From contig VCMS01000001.1 of the NCBI GenBank assembly GCA_022539475.1, positions 124,001 to 188,000 of the forward strand: DNA of 64,000 nucleotides, in the 5' to 3' direction. Of this stretch, positions 31,472-41,594 are shown one piece after another. How positions within the stretch are numbered: position 1 is the first letter of the stretch; each line of letters opens with the position of its first letter. The position numbers and the translations under genes were made by a program. The stretch comes from Gracilaria domingensis. Lineage: Eukaryota; Rhodophyta; Florideophyceae; Gracilariales; Gracilariaceae. The notes under the pieces are model-generated. The model worked only from the letters and a program-made list of their open reading frames with translations. It ran no database searches and was not told the DNA's origin.

Positions 31472-33019
31472 TTTGTCTGATTCTTCAACCTTTTCCACCT
31501 GCTTTCGTAGCCTTCGAAATTATTCTTTGTTCGCTTCCACCTTGGTATGCGTCTTGCCGATGCCGTATTCAATAGGCGAACCTCCGTGGAGAATATGAGA
31601 GCAGATATGTTAGCGATGACCTCTTCTTAACTTCAGAATCTGACGAGATGACGATTGTGTATCGCGTGTTACAGTGCCCATATCGTGCACACTGTGCAGT
31701 GGTGTGGGAAGGAAATGCACTTTTGCAAAAAGCTTCACATATCTGTTTCAGTTTTAAATTCGAAGATGACAGCGTCTCCAGAAACTGTCGATTCTGATCT
31801 GAATTTGACTCTAGATACGCAAAATTCTCTTCGCATGGGTTTGCCCACCTGGCTGGCTTAGGTCCGCAACCGATAAACCTCTAAAGCGCAAGCACTATCT
31901 AGTGATCAGTAGCTGCACTGCTCGCTTTCTACATCCATGGCAGAATTTGCCATCTTCGACGTCAAGCTTTTCATTGAGGGGTTGAACTTGAGTCAATCTT
32001 AATGGCAATGAGGGGGAAATAGAGCCATTGCTCTCCATTGTGTCTTCAATTGGGATGTGTCTCCAAGGCGCTCATAAGAGCGTTTTTGTTTGAAGCTATT
32101 ATCTTCTTGCCCGTCTTTGGGATATACGTTTGTTACGCGAAGCCAAAGGCTTAGTGGGTCTCGCTTCTGAGAGAATCCAATATTCTTGTACTCAAGACAT
32201 CGAGAAAGCTTAATAAGAGTTTAGCTATATGTATTTTGATTACTATTGTTGCACAGAACGAGTCATTCTCTGCACTAAAGGCTGTTTCTCTCATTGGAAT
32301 AGCAATATCCTATTGCTTTGACATAGAATATTGCAATGCGAATTACATAAAGATGAACACCAGACGCAATATTGCATATTGCATTTACGTTATGCAATAC
32401 GCTGCAATAGTATTGTCCCTAGCCCTGGTTCTGACGGAGCACTGAAAGGATGTTTTAAATGATTCTCTCGAGAGGAATACATTCAAGTTGAATGACCGCA
32501 AGAGGCTTTCGACGGGATGTATTGGCGATATGCGCATTTCAGCTATTACTCCAAGAACCAACGAAATCGGCAATTGATATGCAGGGCCGTATTTGTGACT
32601 GACTATTTTGCCAAATAATAGAGATTGACTGAGGGTTCAAAGCGCAGTTTGTATACCTTGTAGGAAAAAGCAGAAACCAGAACTTTTTACCGTTACAGCT
32701 TCAATAGAGCCCTTCTCGTGATCACGGCAGAGCGGAAGAACACGGATACCACGAGTGGTTACCGTAAAGAATTCTAGTTACCACTAGTCACTACTGTCAG
32801 CAACTGACAGCAACGACGCTGAATGCTGCGCAACGACTACCACTACACTACTTCCAGATTGCCTCGAGGCACTCGAGGACTTTGTTTGCACTTCTAAAAC
32901 ATTTTGCTTCGCCGTTTTGGTTCGTTTTTGTGCACACGAGAAATGCAAACTGCATGCTGCACACGAGAGTTTGAAACTCTCGTGGGCCCAAGAATACTGC
33001 AGAAACCAAGGATCGCAAC
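31472..33019. other. Intergenic, AT-richer stretch
   Basis: No gene is recognised. The proximal part is the PsbQ-like promoter. An AT-rich patch at 32270-32420 is full of TATTGC/GCAATA motifs. A short 1-nt-centre palindrome lies at 32962-32984. Confidence 0.45.
32962..32984. repeat. 11-bp-arm palindrome with 1-nt centre
   Basis: CACGAGAGTTT, a single G, and AAACTCTCGTG are exact reverse complements. It has the same one-base-centre geometry as the palindromes at 25302 and 47580. Confidence 0.7.
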
Positions 33020-33039
33020 GTGTGCAGAATATTTTTGCA

Positions 33040-34140
33040 CTATGATGCTGTCTCCTGCAAGGAAACAGCGTCGCGTTGCTCCACCGATCGCCGTCGCGCG
33101 CCACCACGCCTACCTCGGCCATCTTGTTTATCATCCAGCTCTCACTGGCGTCGTCAGCGTGCTTCTCATCCGCGTGATGGCATACGCCACGCTGCTCGCC
33201 GTCGCCGCGCTTCTGCATCCCCCAGTCACCGATATGCACCCACGTGCTCCCGCCAAGGCCCTGCCACTGGCCGCAACTCTTGCTGCAGCCCTTCAAGCCC
33301 TACTTGGCCGCCTCTAGCGCGCAAGATCGGTGGCTGCCGTGCCCGCCCAAACACTCACCGGCCTCCTTCTCGCCCAAGCCCGTGCCATCGGCAGAGCAGC
33401 TGTGCGCCGCCGCGCCGCCGCGGTAGCAGCAGAAGTAAAAGCTGCATCATTTACAGTGCGTTGATTGCGCGCATGATGAGCTCGATAAGCTCTATAGAGC
33501 AAAAGCCAGACCAATTGGCGCACGAATGGAACGAGGCGTACGTGGTGTCGGCCGTTGGTGACCCCCTCCAGGCGCTGAGCGAAGCCCAGAGCAAGCACGG
33601 CGCAACAGCGGCGCCGCCGTCGGGCAGCACGAGGTACCACGCGTTCTTCGCGTACTGCCGGCAGCCGTTTGCTCTTGTAATTCTACATCTCGCGACTGGT
33701 GCAGTTCTGCAACTGCTACATGTCGGCGTTCGTCTTGGCGCCAGAGCTGCTGCAGTGTTGGCAGCGCAAGGGCGCGACGCTGAAGTTGAACGCCATGAAC
33801 GTGCACCGGCTGTTCTGCGCCGCGTTGGTGGCGGTTGGCCAGCACCAGCGCTGGCCATCAGACGCGTCGACAACGAGGTGTTTTCAAACCGCTTCTATAC
33901 GCGCATGGGCGGCATCATGCCGCTCACGCACGCGTATGATCACGCCGCCCGAACTCAACGAGCAGGAGGCGCTCATGCCGCAGCTGCTGGACTGGAACGT
34001 GTGCTGCTCGGTGGAGCGCTGTGCGCAGTCCTGCGAGCGCGCTCGCACTTGCTCCGTAACCCCCGCCGTGACGCGCTTTCGCACAGGCGCGCACGCATCA
34101 ACGCGCCATGTCATGCGGTTCACGGCGCCGTAAAGCAGCT
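33040..34140 (+). pseudogene. Cyclin (PHO80/P-U type) relic A
   Basis: Cyclin-box blocks appear in order but in different frames on the plus strand. FCNCYMSAFVLAPELLQCWQ lies near 33700, LNAMNVHRLFCAALV near 33790, DNEVFSNRFYTRMGGI near 33865, and ELNEQEALMPQLLDWNV near 33950. These match the N-x-HRLL, F-x-N-x-(F/Y)-Y-x-(R/K)-x-GG and E-LN-x-x-E blocks of PHO80-like cyclins, which partner CDKs in phosphate or cell-cycle control. Because frames change between blocks, the copy is broken. The part before 33450 aligns with relic B at 40.7-41.1 kb (a run related to LLAVAALLHPPVTDMHP). It is very GC-rich, unlike the transposon genes around it. Confidence 0.6.
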
Positions 34141-34951
34141 TGCCGCCATAGCGCGACGCTCGCAAGCAGACGGACGCGCGCCGAGCGGGGCGCGCGGGGG
34201 CCGCGTAAGCAGCGGCCGTCGCGGCGGTTTGCTCGAAGGCGCGCCGCGAAGACCTTTGCGACGATCCCGCCGCCGCGTGTGGCGCGCGCCGGCAGGGGCG
34301 CCACGACCTGGTGCACCTGCGCGCCGCGCGCGCGTCACACTTGTGCGCGGGTGACGCGCCCCGCCAAGCCACAGCCGTCGCGCAGCCTATATGCGCTGGC
34401 CGGGCCGCGCCGTGCCGGCAAGGAGAGCGGCAGCGCCACGCGCCGTGGCCAGTGCGCCGGCGCGCGCATGTTCTAGCGCCGACAGCGCCGTCCCGAGTAG
34501 AGTTTTAACCGGACGGCTAGCCGTTCGATTGTGTCCATGTTGTTCAAAGAAAGGGTGAAATTAACTATAACCGAATAGGCAAACGTGTCCAAGTGCTCTC
34601 CATCAGCGCCCAAAAATTAATCAATGCTTGCAGCAAAGATACAATTTGTCTTCAATTTTGAAAACGTATTGAGACATCAATGTCCATTCTCACGCAGCAA
34701 AACAGAGTACCATACCCCGCCACTCAGATACTTAACCGGATATCTGAGATCACTCCATTCCAGAGTACTTACCAAAATCCGCTTAGATCCGTTTGGTCTC
34801 CTCGCACCAGATATCTTGAGCTCTCCCATTGAAAGAAAGTGATTATTACTCTTCAAGTTCAGTACTTATCACAAGACTCAAACTTTCTCACGATACTTGT
34901 TACCCACAAATATCCAGTACGTTTCCATATCCGAATTCATCTGTATCCAAA

Positions 34952-37081
34952 ATGGATCGCACCAGAATCCAAAAATCATCGCGAACCGATCCCAACAAAT
35001 CCAATCGTTCCTTTCTTACTATTGAATCCATAGAAGCAGCTGTTGAGGTCGTGCGCAAACTAATGGAGGCAGAAACGACAGAATATGAACTAGTAGAATG
35101 GAAGGAAATGCGCAAGGTTCGCAAAATGCGTTACGAGCACTACAACAACTACGCTGTTTTGTGTCATTTGAATACAAAAAAAGACGCTGGTTGGCTGGTT
35201 TGTTCGTATTTGATCAGTGGCCAATGCTCTTTGCACACTTCCGTCAAACGATTTGACCCTGAACTGGGAACCAGTTTCTTGAAGAATCACACTAAGCTCC
35301 ACAACTCGCTCAAAACAAAGTCGTTCCAAGACAATGTTCTTGTTAAAGTGAGCGAAACGCAAAAACGAAACATTATTGATGCCGCCGCCTACGCCGTATC
35401 ATGTGGGCTTCTCCCGTTGTCATTTGCTTACAAAAATGTAATGATGGAAGGCTTTGTGAGATCATTAGTTGATGCGGGAAGGTCGGTTCCAGTCAACGCA
35501 GAACTGGATGTCAAAGATATGCTACCGTCTAATAATACTGTTCGGGATGGAATCCGTCGTATAGCGCAATCCGCCCGTGACAACTATCGCACAAACATTG
35601 TCAAAAATGTCCTTGAACTGGGTGGAGGAGTCACAAGTGACGGGTTGAAAAATGACGTGAATGGAACCAAGTTCTATGACTTCACAGCACATTACTTCGA
35701 GATTGGAGCACCACATCTGCTGACAAGAGCCAGAGAGTTTTCGTTGGTGAGTAGGAACATTTTCCTTATCGAACATAAGGGAGTAGAATCTGCGAGTGCG
35801 TTACGTTCAGCTTTCGATCATGCTCTTTTGACCAGAATTGGATGCGAGCTTGATGAGTTCATGAAGAACTTTACCTTCGTTACTGATTGTGCGTCTACAA
35901 TGCTATGTATTGTGGGAGCATCCGCCTCTAGTCAGCGCGTTCCATACACAGAGAAATGGATGGGATGTATATCGCATCAACTTAATACGGTTATGAAGCA
36001 TGCTATGGAGAAAGAAATGGCCTCAAATTCTGTCATTGCGGCTGATCTGCTTAACGTGAAAACAGTTGTACGTATCTTCAAACAGGGCAACTGGAATCAA
36101 GCTTTGCCAGATGGTTTTGCGTTAGTTCAAGAAATCGAAACACGTTTTGGTACTGTGTTTGGAGTTGTGGAGAGATTCCTGAAGTCTAGCAAAAATGTCG
36201 CGTCCCTCATAGCCCGTAAGGATTCAGAACCAGCAAAGAAGGCATTCGATTCTTTAATTACAGAAACAACCATTGAAGGTGATATAGTTTACCCGGCGCT
36301 TGAAGCAATTGTAACTTGCTTTCGACCGATATGTCATGTTCAAAAGCAATTAGAAGCGCAGAACAAGCCGACGATGCACCTTATTCTGCCAATGTTAGAG
36401 CAACTGGAGACGCAACAAAAGCAAATTAGCAATGGAATGGTCAAAGGTCCAAACTTTCAAATGCCACACGTGCTGAGCCAGCAGTTTGCAAAAGTTGTTT
36501 TGCAGTTCCTCTCCCAGATCGAAATTCATAGTTTGTGGATCGCAGGCAGTTTATTGCATCCGAGAATGCGTTCTTTAAGCTTTGTGAGAGACACAGCAAA
36601 GCGTAATGTTTATAGGGGCAAGGGAAGCGTGTTGGTTAAGCGCATGTTGCGTAACTATGATAAGGTTGAGAAAAAGGGTAATGAGATTGTGGCGACTGAC
36701 GTGGTTGCGCCCAAAGAACTTGGTACGGATTCGTTTTGTTTGTCGGATATGTTTGACGTCGCCGATACAAGCGAAGGAGATATTGATTCCTTTGAGAAGT
36801 ACATGAGTCGCAAATTTCCTCTGTCGATTTCAAAACCACTGAAAACCTCTGCTAGTGACGAAGATCACGGCACAAAGTTAATCCGATTCTGGATTAATCA
36901 AGAAGCTCATTATCCAGATCTCTCGAAAGTGGCTTTGCGTATTTATGCCACGCCAGTTTCTTCTTCAACTAGTGAGCGCAATTTTAGTGCTGTCAATAGA
37001 ATCTTGACTGCAGAAAGGTCTAGACTTAAGAGTGATGTTATTGAGGATATGTTGTATCTTCGGTCCATTGCAAAGAAGTAG
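34952..37081 (+). CDS. hAT-family DNA transposase, uninterrupted frame
   Basis: The product is 709 aa from ATG 34952; the open frame extends upstream only through non-ATG codons. The N-terminus has a possible divergent BED-type zinc finger (C, C, H and H spread over residues 70-120). RNase H-like DDE candidates are VTSDGLKNDVNG near 232 and FVTDCASTM near 311. The C-terminus has the hAT dimerisation block: LIRFWINQEAHYPDLSKVAL, then SSTSERNFSAVNRILTAERS with the conserved E. hAT enzymes move DNA by cut-and-paste and leave 8-bp target duplications. I could not find convincing terminal inverted repeats by eye between 34.4 and 37.3 kb, so element ends are open. The intact frame suggests a young or domesticated copy. 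Its base composition is AT-rich compared with neighbours. Confidence 0.88.
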   Translation: MDRTRIQKSSRTDPNKSNRSFLTIESIEAAVEVVRKLMEAETTEYELVEWKEMRKVRKMRYEHYNNYAVLCHLNTKKDAGWLVCSYLISGQCSLHTSVKRFDPELGTSFLKNHTKLHNSLKTKSFQDNVLVKVSETQKRNIIDAAAYAVSCGLLPLSFAYKNVMMEGFVRSLVDAGRSVPVNAELDVKDMLPSNNTVRDGIRRIAQSARDNYRTNIVKNVLELGGGVTSDGLKNDVNGTKFYDFTAHYFEIGAPHLLTRAREFSLVSRNIFLIEHKGVESASALRSAFDHALLTRIGCELDEFMKNFTFVTDCASTMLCIVGASASSQRVPYTEKWMGCISHQLNTVMKHAMEKEMASNSVIAADLLNVKTVVRIFKQGNWNQALPDGFALVQEIETRFGTVFGVVERFLKSSKNVASLIARKDSEPAKKAFDSLITETTIEGDIVYPALEAIVTCFRPICHVQKQLEAQNKPTMHLILPMLEQLETQQKQISNGMVKGPNFQMPHVLSQQFAKVVLQFLSQIEIHSLWIAGSLLHPRMRSLSFVRDTAKRNVYRGKGSVLVKRMLRNYDKVEKKGNEIVATDVVAPKELGTDSFCLSDMFDVADTSEGDIDSFEKYMSRKFPLSISKPLKTSASDEDHGTKLIRFWINQEAHYPDLSKVALRIYATPVSSSTSERNFSAVNRILTAERSRLKSDVIEDMLYLRSIAKK

Positions 37082-37976
37082 ATAATACTCTTTAACGAAA
37101 CGCCTAGTAAACCTTCCAAACAATATTTTGGGAACTTGGAACTTGTATGGTGTCTGTTTATTGCGCGCGCTCTGTACAAGGTGAACAAGATTCCCATAGT
37201 ATTATCTTGAGGCAGTGAACATGCTACTGATCAATTACGAGAGCTTTTTCTTTTTTACAATCCAGCCAGCACAGCGTTGTACAAAGGTACTATAGATACT
37301 TCGAACCGAGGGTCGCGAAGAGTTCTTTACCTTCTTACCATAAAAAATATACCCACAGAAGAACCAGTGAGCTGCTGTGTCCAGCGCACGGATAGTTTTC
37401 AACACAGACGGGGGCTGGCAGAATCTCTTGCTCTCAAAAGGTTAACCTGTGCGATCTATTGCTTAACATGACTGACGCCAAAACAACGAGATGATATGTA
37501 GCCAGAGTAAGATTCCATAGCCACAACAATTCGTAGCCGTAACTATGGGCGCAAAGCTTACATACAAGATGGATAGATAACGGTTTAGGTTTATTATGGC
37601 CAGTCACACAGGGAAAAGAGAAGACCATCCGATGAAGTTTATCTATGAGCACACGTACACGCTTTGATGCAGAGGTTTGATAATTGCTCCGTAGCCTCCG
37701 GATAGAGCCCTTCACACGGGACTCGGGTGTACGAAGTAGTTCGCAAAAGTTATTGGGCTGGAGGACGTCGCTTCCGTCCTTCGACTTCTCTGCGTAGCAG
37801 CAACTTGCTTAAGCTTTCGTTGAACTAATGTTTCTCGTCGCCTCTCAATACAGTTGCCAGCTTGTTAACAATCACTTGGTGCCACGAGCCCACAAGTCCG
37901 TGTCATCATTTCGGCGTATAGTTAAGAGTGCCGTTTGATGGGCTTGTCGAATTGCGACAATCTTTAGATACAGCCT
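37082..37976. other. Gene-poor stretch after the hAT gene
   Basis: No gene is supported. The right end of the hAT element should lie here, but no terminal repeat was recognised. Confidence 0.4.
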
Positions 37977-38935
37977 CTATGGTAGTGCAGCGACAATATC
38001 ACGCGACGTTCGCTTGAACATGTCACCGCCGATTCTTTCAGCAATCATGTAAACGGTCATATGAGAGTGTTTGCGGATCGTAGCACGAGAAGCGTGTGTA
38101 ATTCGATCGAGATTGGAGTCCGCGAGGTCAAGGGATGGTTCGTTCCTTAGCTGCTCTATAGTATCCCATATTCGGAACGTGTACCAGTTCCTACCAAAAA
38201 TGGTCTGCAATCCCAAAGTCGACACATGGGCGGCCAGCCCGGTTGTGAGCCAGTCGTCTTCAAGAAGACAGGGGCGAAGAAATCTTTCGCTGTACGTCAT
38301 CACGACACCGTCTATAATGGCCTCTCTGGCAGCAAATGCCTCGTCAATACATCTTGGTGTATGCAGCAAGTCTCCCGAAAGTACGACTATGCCACGAGCT
38401 CCAGTTACGGTAGTGTTTGGATCAAGGCCAAGTGGGCCGACGAAAAGCTGTTTGTATGAGTTTATTGGAGGGTCGGCGCCGAAGTAATCGCGACAGAAAG
38501 CAAGGGATTTGGCGAGCAACGGAGGAGCAGTATGGACTAGCTCTTTAGCGAAGCCTGGAAGGCAGAAATGAGTTATTGAGTGAGGTAGGGTTGGGTCAGG
38601 TAAAGGGATGAATGAACCAACAGCGAGAATGATCTCAGAAGCCAGAGCGTACAGACTGTATCTGAACAGCTTGGCCCGCGCCTCGGACGGCGAAGCTTCG
38701 GGGGGCAGTGCAATTGTCTCGTAAAGCTCGCCGGATGCTACAGCAAACAAGTGGGAATCAACCGTGGTCATACCAACTTATAGTGTCTAAACATGGCATC
38801 CAGAATCGAGCCATGCCGAAGTGACTCTCAGTGAGCATGTAGAGCGGATCAGTGACTTGGTTTTCGGCCTGAAGATTGCCGTAGAACATGGCACCAGATA
38901 GCGGAAGCCGAAAAGCCGGCGCGGGGACGGAAGCG
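37977..38935 (-). pseudogene. TAF2 (TFIID subunit 2) relic, M1-aminopeptidase-like domain
   Basis: A 264-codon frame (ATG 38769-38771) carries blocks of the catalytically dead M1-like domain of TAF2: FAVASGELYETIALP, ITHFCLPGFAKELV, SYKQLFVGPLGL, SGDLLHTPRCIDEAFAAREA and WLTTGLAAHVSTL. Just upstream, in another frame, is FGMARFWMPCLDT, equivalent to the family's R-x-W-F-P-C-x-D block, so one frameshift separates the two at about 38780. Full TAF2 is about 1000 aa or more; the N- and C-terminal parts are missing here. The catalytic HExxH is absent, as expected for TAF2. It is probably a dead partial copy of a host gene that exists elsewhere. The GC-rich DNA upstream looks like the original leader. 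Confidence 0.65.
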
Positions 38936-40300
38936 GGGCGAAGACCGCGACCAAGAGGCGCGCCGCTCCGAAATGGTCGCATGCGGGGTAAAGGCGCGCG
39001 GCGCCGATTGCAGTAGATGCAAGGACAGGTGGCGACAAACACAATGCGGCAGTGTGTAGAGAATGGTGGGAGGGGGATGAAAAACCCGGGGCTGGAATTT
39101 GCACGGGGGAGGTAGCCGGCGGGGTGCTAGCAAACCAGGGTGCAGACGCAGAGGGGGAGCGCGGAAGATACGCGCGGAGAAGTAAGAAAGCGGAAGCAAG
39201 TGCTTGTTGTAGCGGGCGGAGAAGAGGGATGGGAGTAGACACGGTAGAGGGTGCGCTTGGGGGGTGTGGCGGGAAGGGGGGGCCTCGCGGCGGCAAAAGC
39301 TGACGGCTCGGAAGCGGTACGCAAGAACGGTTACGTGGGCGCGCGCGACGGCAAATGCGCGCTTTTATTGCAATTAGCAGCGACACAAACAAATTGGCGC
39401 TGCGCGCATGGGAGAGAGACGCTGAATTCAGCAGGTTGCGGGACGGGCGGCGACTAGGGGCGACAAAGACAATGCGGCAGAGTGTAGATAAGGTATGGGT
39501 TTGACAGACCGGGAGATAAAATGAGCACAGGTGAGTGAGCAAGCAGGGGTAGAACCAAATATTAGAGATGCTGGCGTTGGAAGGCGCAGGATAGAACTGT
39601 TGATTTTGGGTGCTGAGAAACGGTGGAGTTATTATAAATTGATGGCAATTATGTTGTTAATATTAAGTTAGCAAAATAAGAGAAATCTATTTAGGTCTTC
39701 AGAAAAAATACAATGCGAGTCTTGAACCCGAGTACATCGCGGGGGCGCCCGCCCAACCCCCGGTCTCCCCTTACCCACCCGGCCGAACGGCCACACGCCA
39801 ACGGGCCGGTTCATTGACAGGATGGGCGAGTTTGTAGGAGGTATATGAACCAGAATTTGAAAAAATCCGGTGTACATATTTCAACCAGCTGTAACAATTC
39901 AGTTTCTGAAAATTACCTGTTTTTCATATTTGATTCTGTTTGAGAATACGCATCGTATTTACCAGTGCTATTCATATCTATTACAATTGAAGCATTATTT
40001 GAATGAAAATATTTAATGTTTCACCTGACACTGTAGGTATTGAAACCGGTTTGTTTGTTTGAAGCAAACAATTTTTTCAGACGCAACTACTTCTTTCTGT
40101 GGAGATATTACTGTTTTGGTTTTTTGCATTGCCTTGCGCTCAAACTGTAACAATGGTTGTTTCAAACTGACCGATTGTACGAAAGAATGCAGTTCGTCTT
40201 TGGATAATATCTGTCCGATTAAACCCCTAGTCCCGAGCCGCCCCGCCGCAAGCCGCCCCGCCGCAAGCCGCCCCGCCCCACGCCGCCATTTCGAAAGCAC
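38936..40300. other. Alternating GC-rich and AT-rich non-coding sequence
   Basis: The 38.94-39.45 kb part is GC-rich with G-runs on the plus strand, equal to a C-rich leader for the minus-strand TAF2 relic. The 39.5-40.2 kb part is AT-rich. At 39715-39790 (minus strand) a GGTTCAAGACTCGC stretch followed by a T-run resembles a Pol III B box; this is weak. No gene is called. Confidence 0.4.
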
Positions 40301-40483
40301 CGCGCGTCACACGTGTCGTGCGTCGACAGTGCGGCCGCCGTGCCGGCGCGCGCGAGTGCCTGCCCGCACGCACGAGTGCCCGCCGTTGCGCCCTCGCGCC
40401 CAATGTTTAAATTGCACCCGCGGCGGCCACTGGCGGCCGCCGCCTGCCTGCGCGCCAACCCTCCCACCGCAAGCACTCCCCCG

Positions 40484-40630
40484 CCCCCCCGCCGCGACAG
40501 CAACACCCCCCCCCCCCACCCCACTCCGCCTCATTTTCCCCCGCTCCCGCGTTCGCAGCCCCCCCGCCGCGACAGCAACGCTTCCCCCGCCTCACTCCGC
40601 CCCATTCCCCCCCGCTCCCGCGTGCGCTGC
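40484..40630. repeat. Roughly 73-bp tandem duplication in C-rich DNA
   Basis: Two adjacent units (40484-40558 and 40559-40630) share GCCGCGACAGCAAC, ACTCCGCC, CATT and CCCGCTCCCGCGT blocks in the same order. Differences are mostly in C-run length. Confidence 0.75.
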
Positions 40631-40699
40631 CCCCGTCCGCCCTTCACCCCCCGACACACTCCCCCGCTGACACATCGCCCGCATTCGTGTGTGTCGCGT

Positions 40700-41140
40700 T
40701 GCAACTTTCGTCCCGCCCGTCGTCGCCGCCGCTGTCTGTCGCCGTCCATCTCCCCCTGTCCCCCACCGGCAAGCGCGTGCCGTACGCCGACGTCGCCAAT
40801 CCCCAGCCCACCTCCGGCAAGCGCCCGCGCATGTTGCCCGCCAACACGCGCACCCCGGCCATCTCGTTTGTCAGTCAGTCGTCGTCGGCGTCGTCGGCGT
40901 GCTCTTCATCCGCGCGCTCGCACACGCCGCGCTTCTCGCCGTCGCTGCGCGTCTACATCCCCGACTCACACATGCGCACCCACGGGCACCGCGCGTGCAG
41001 CGCAATTGCGCGGCGCTGGGCGTGAAAGACATGAACGTGCACCGGCTGCTCTGCGCGGCGCTGGTACTGGCCATCAAGAACGTGGAAGACGACGTGTTCG
41101 ATGCGGCCGTCCAACATCCGCCACACTCCTCCCAACATGC
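40700..41140 (+). pseudogene. Cyclin (PHO80/P-U type) relic B, N-terminal half
   Basis: The plus strand carries DMNVHRLLCAALVLAIKNVE near 41030 in one frame, matching NVHRLFCAALV in relic A and the cyclin N-x-HRLL-x-x-x-x-V-A block. Upstream, ALAHAALLAVAARLHPRLTH aligns with relic A's MAYATLLAVAALLHPPVTDM. Similarity stops soon after VEDDVFD, where the normal NAFYA continuation is missing. The following Pro/Gln-rich frame (41101-41475) is not recognisably cyclin. The copy is preceded by C-rich leader-like DNA. It is a second, shorter copy of the same host gene family. Confidence 0.6.
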
Positions 41141-41594
41141 GTCCGAACCCCGCACCTATGGCTGCACGGCCGCTGCTGCCTGGCTATGCTGGCAGTCAGC
41201 CGCCACCTGCGTATGGAGCGAACGCGCAACCGGCGCCCGCTACTGCTGCGCAGCCTCATCAGCAGCTACATTCTTCTATGACGCCGCGTCCGTGTTCTGT
41301 AGAGCCGCCTTGTGGCACTCCGCGCTCGTACTTTTACCGGGGGATCTCGCTTCCGGCTCATGGTTCTTGCCTTCCTTCTAATTATGAGGTAATAGGTTCT
41401 GAGCTCGCAGAGATGCAGGCCACCGTGGACCTGTTCTTGGCTCCGTCGTCGGCCTATATGATGCAGCTACATTAGGGCAAATTCTGCGTGCCTGCGGTGG
41501 TCGCAAGCATTTGTTTATCGGTTTTGATCCTATTCGAGATGGTGCATCATTACACCGATGGAAAGGAGCGTGAATGCTACACGGCGTGGTTGAG

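Noticed and set aside
33020-34354. A 444-codon plus-strand frame
   Set aside because: Only short parts match cyclin; the rest is a frame artefact in GC-rich relic DNA, so the region is called a pseudogene.
38787-39542. A 251-codon minus-strand frame upstream of the TAF2 relic
   Set aside because: Low-complexity Pro/Ser/Leu frame in C-rich leader-like DNA; the TAF2 block is in a different frame.
39715-39790. A tRNA gene
   Set aside because: A T-loop-like block is present, but acceptor and D stems do not pair.
40313-41281. A 322-codon plus-strand Pro/Arg/Ala frame
   Set aside because: Composition only; it crosses a tandem duplication and a cyclin relic read in another frame.
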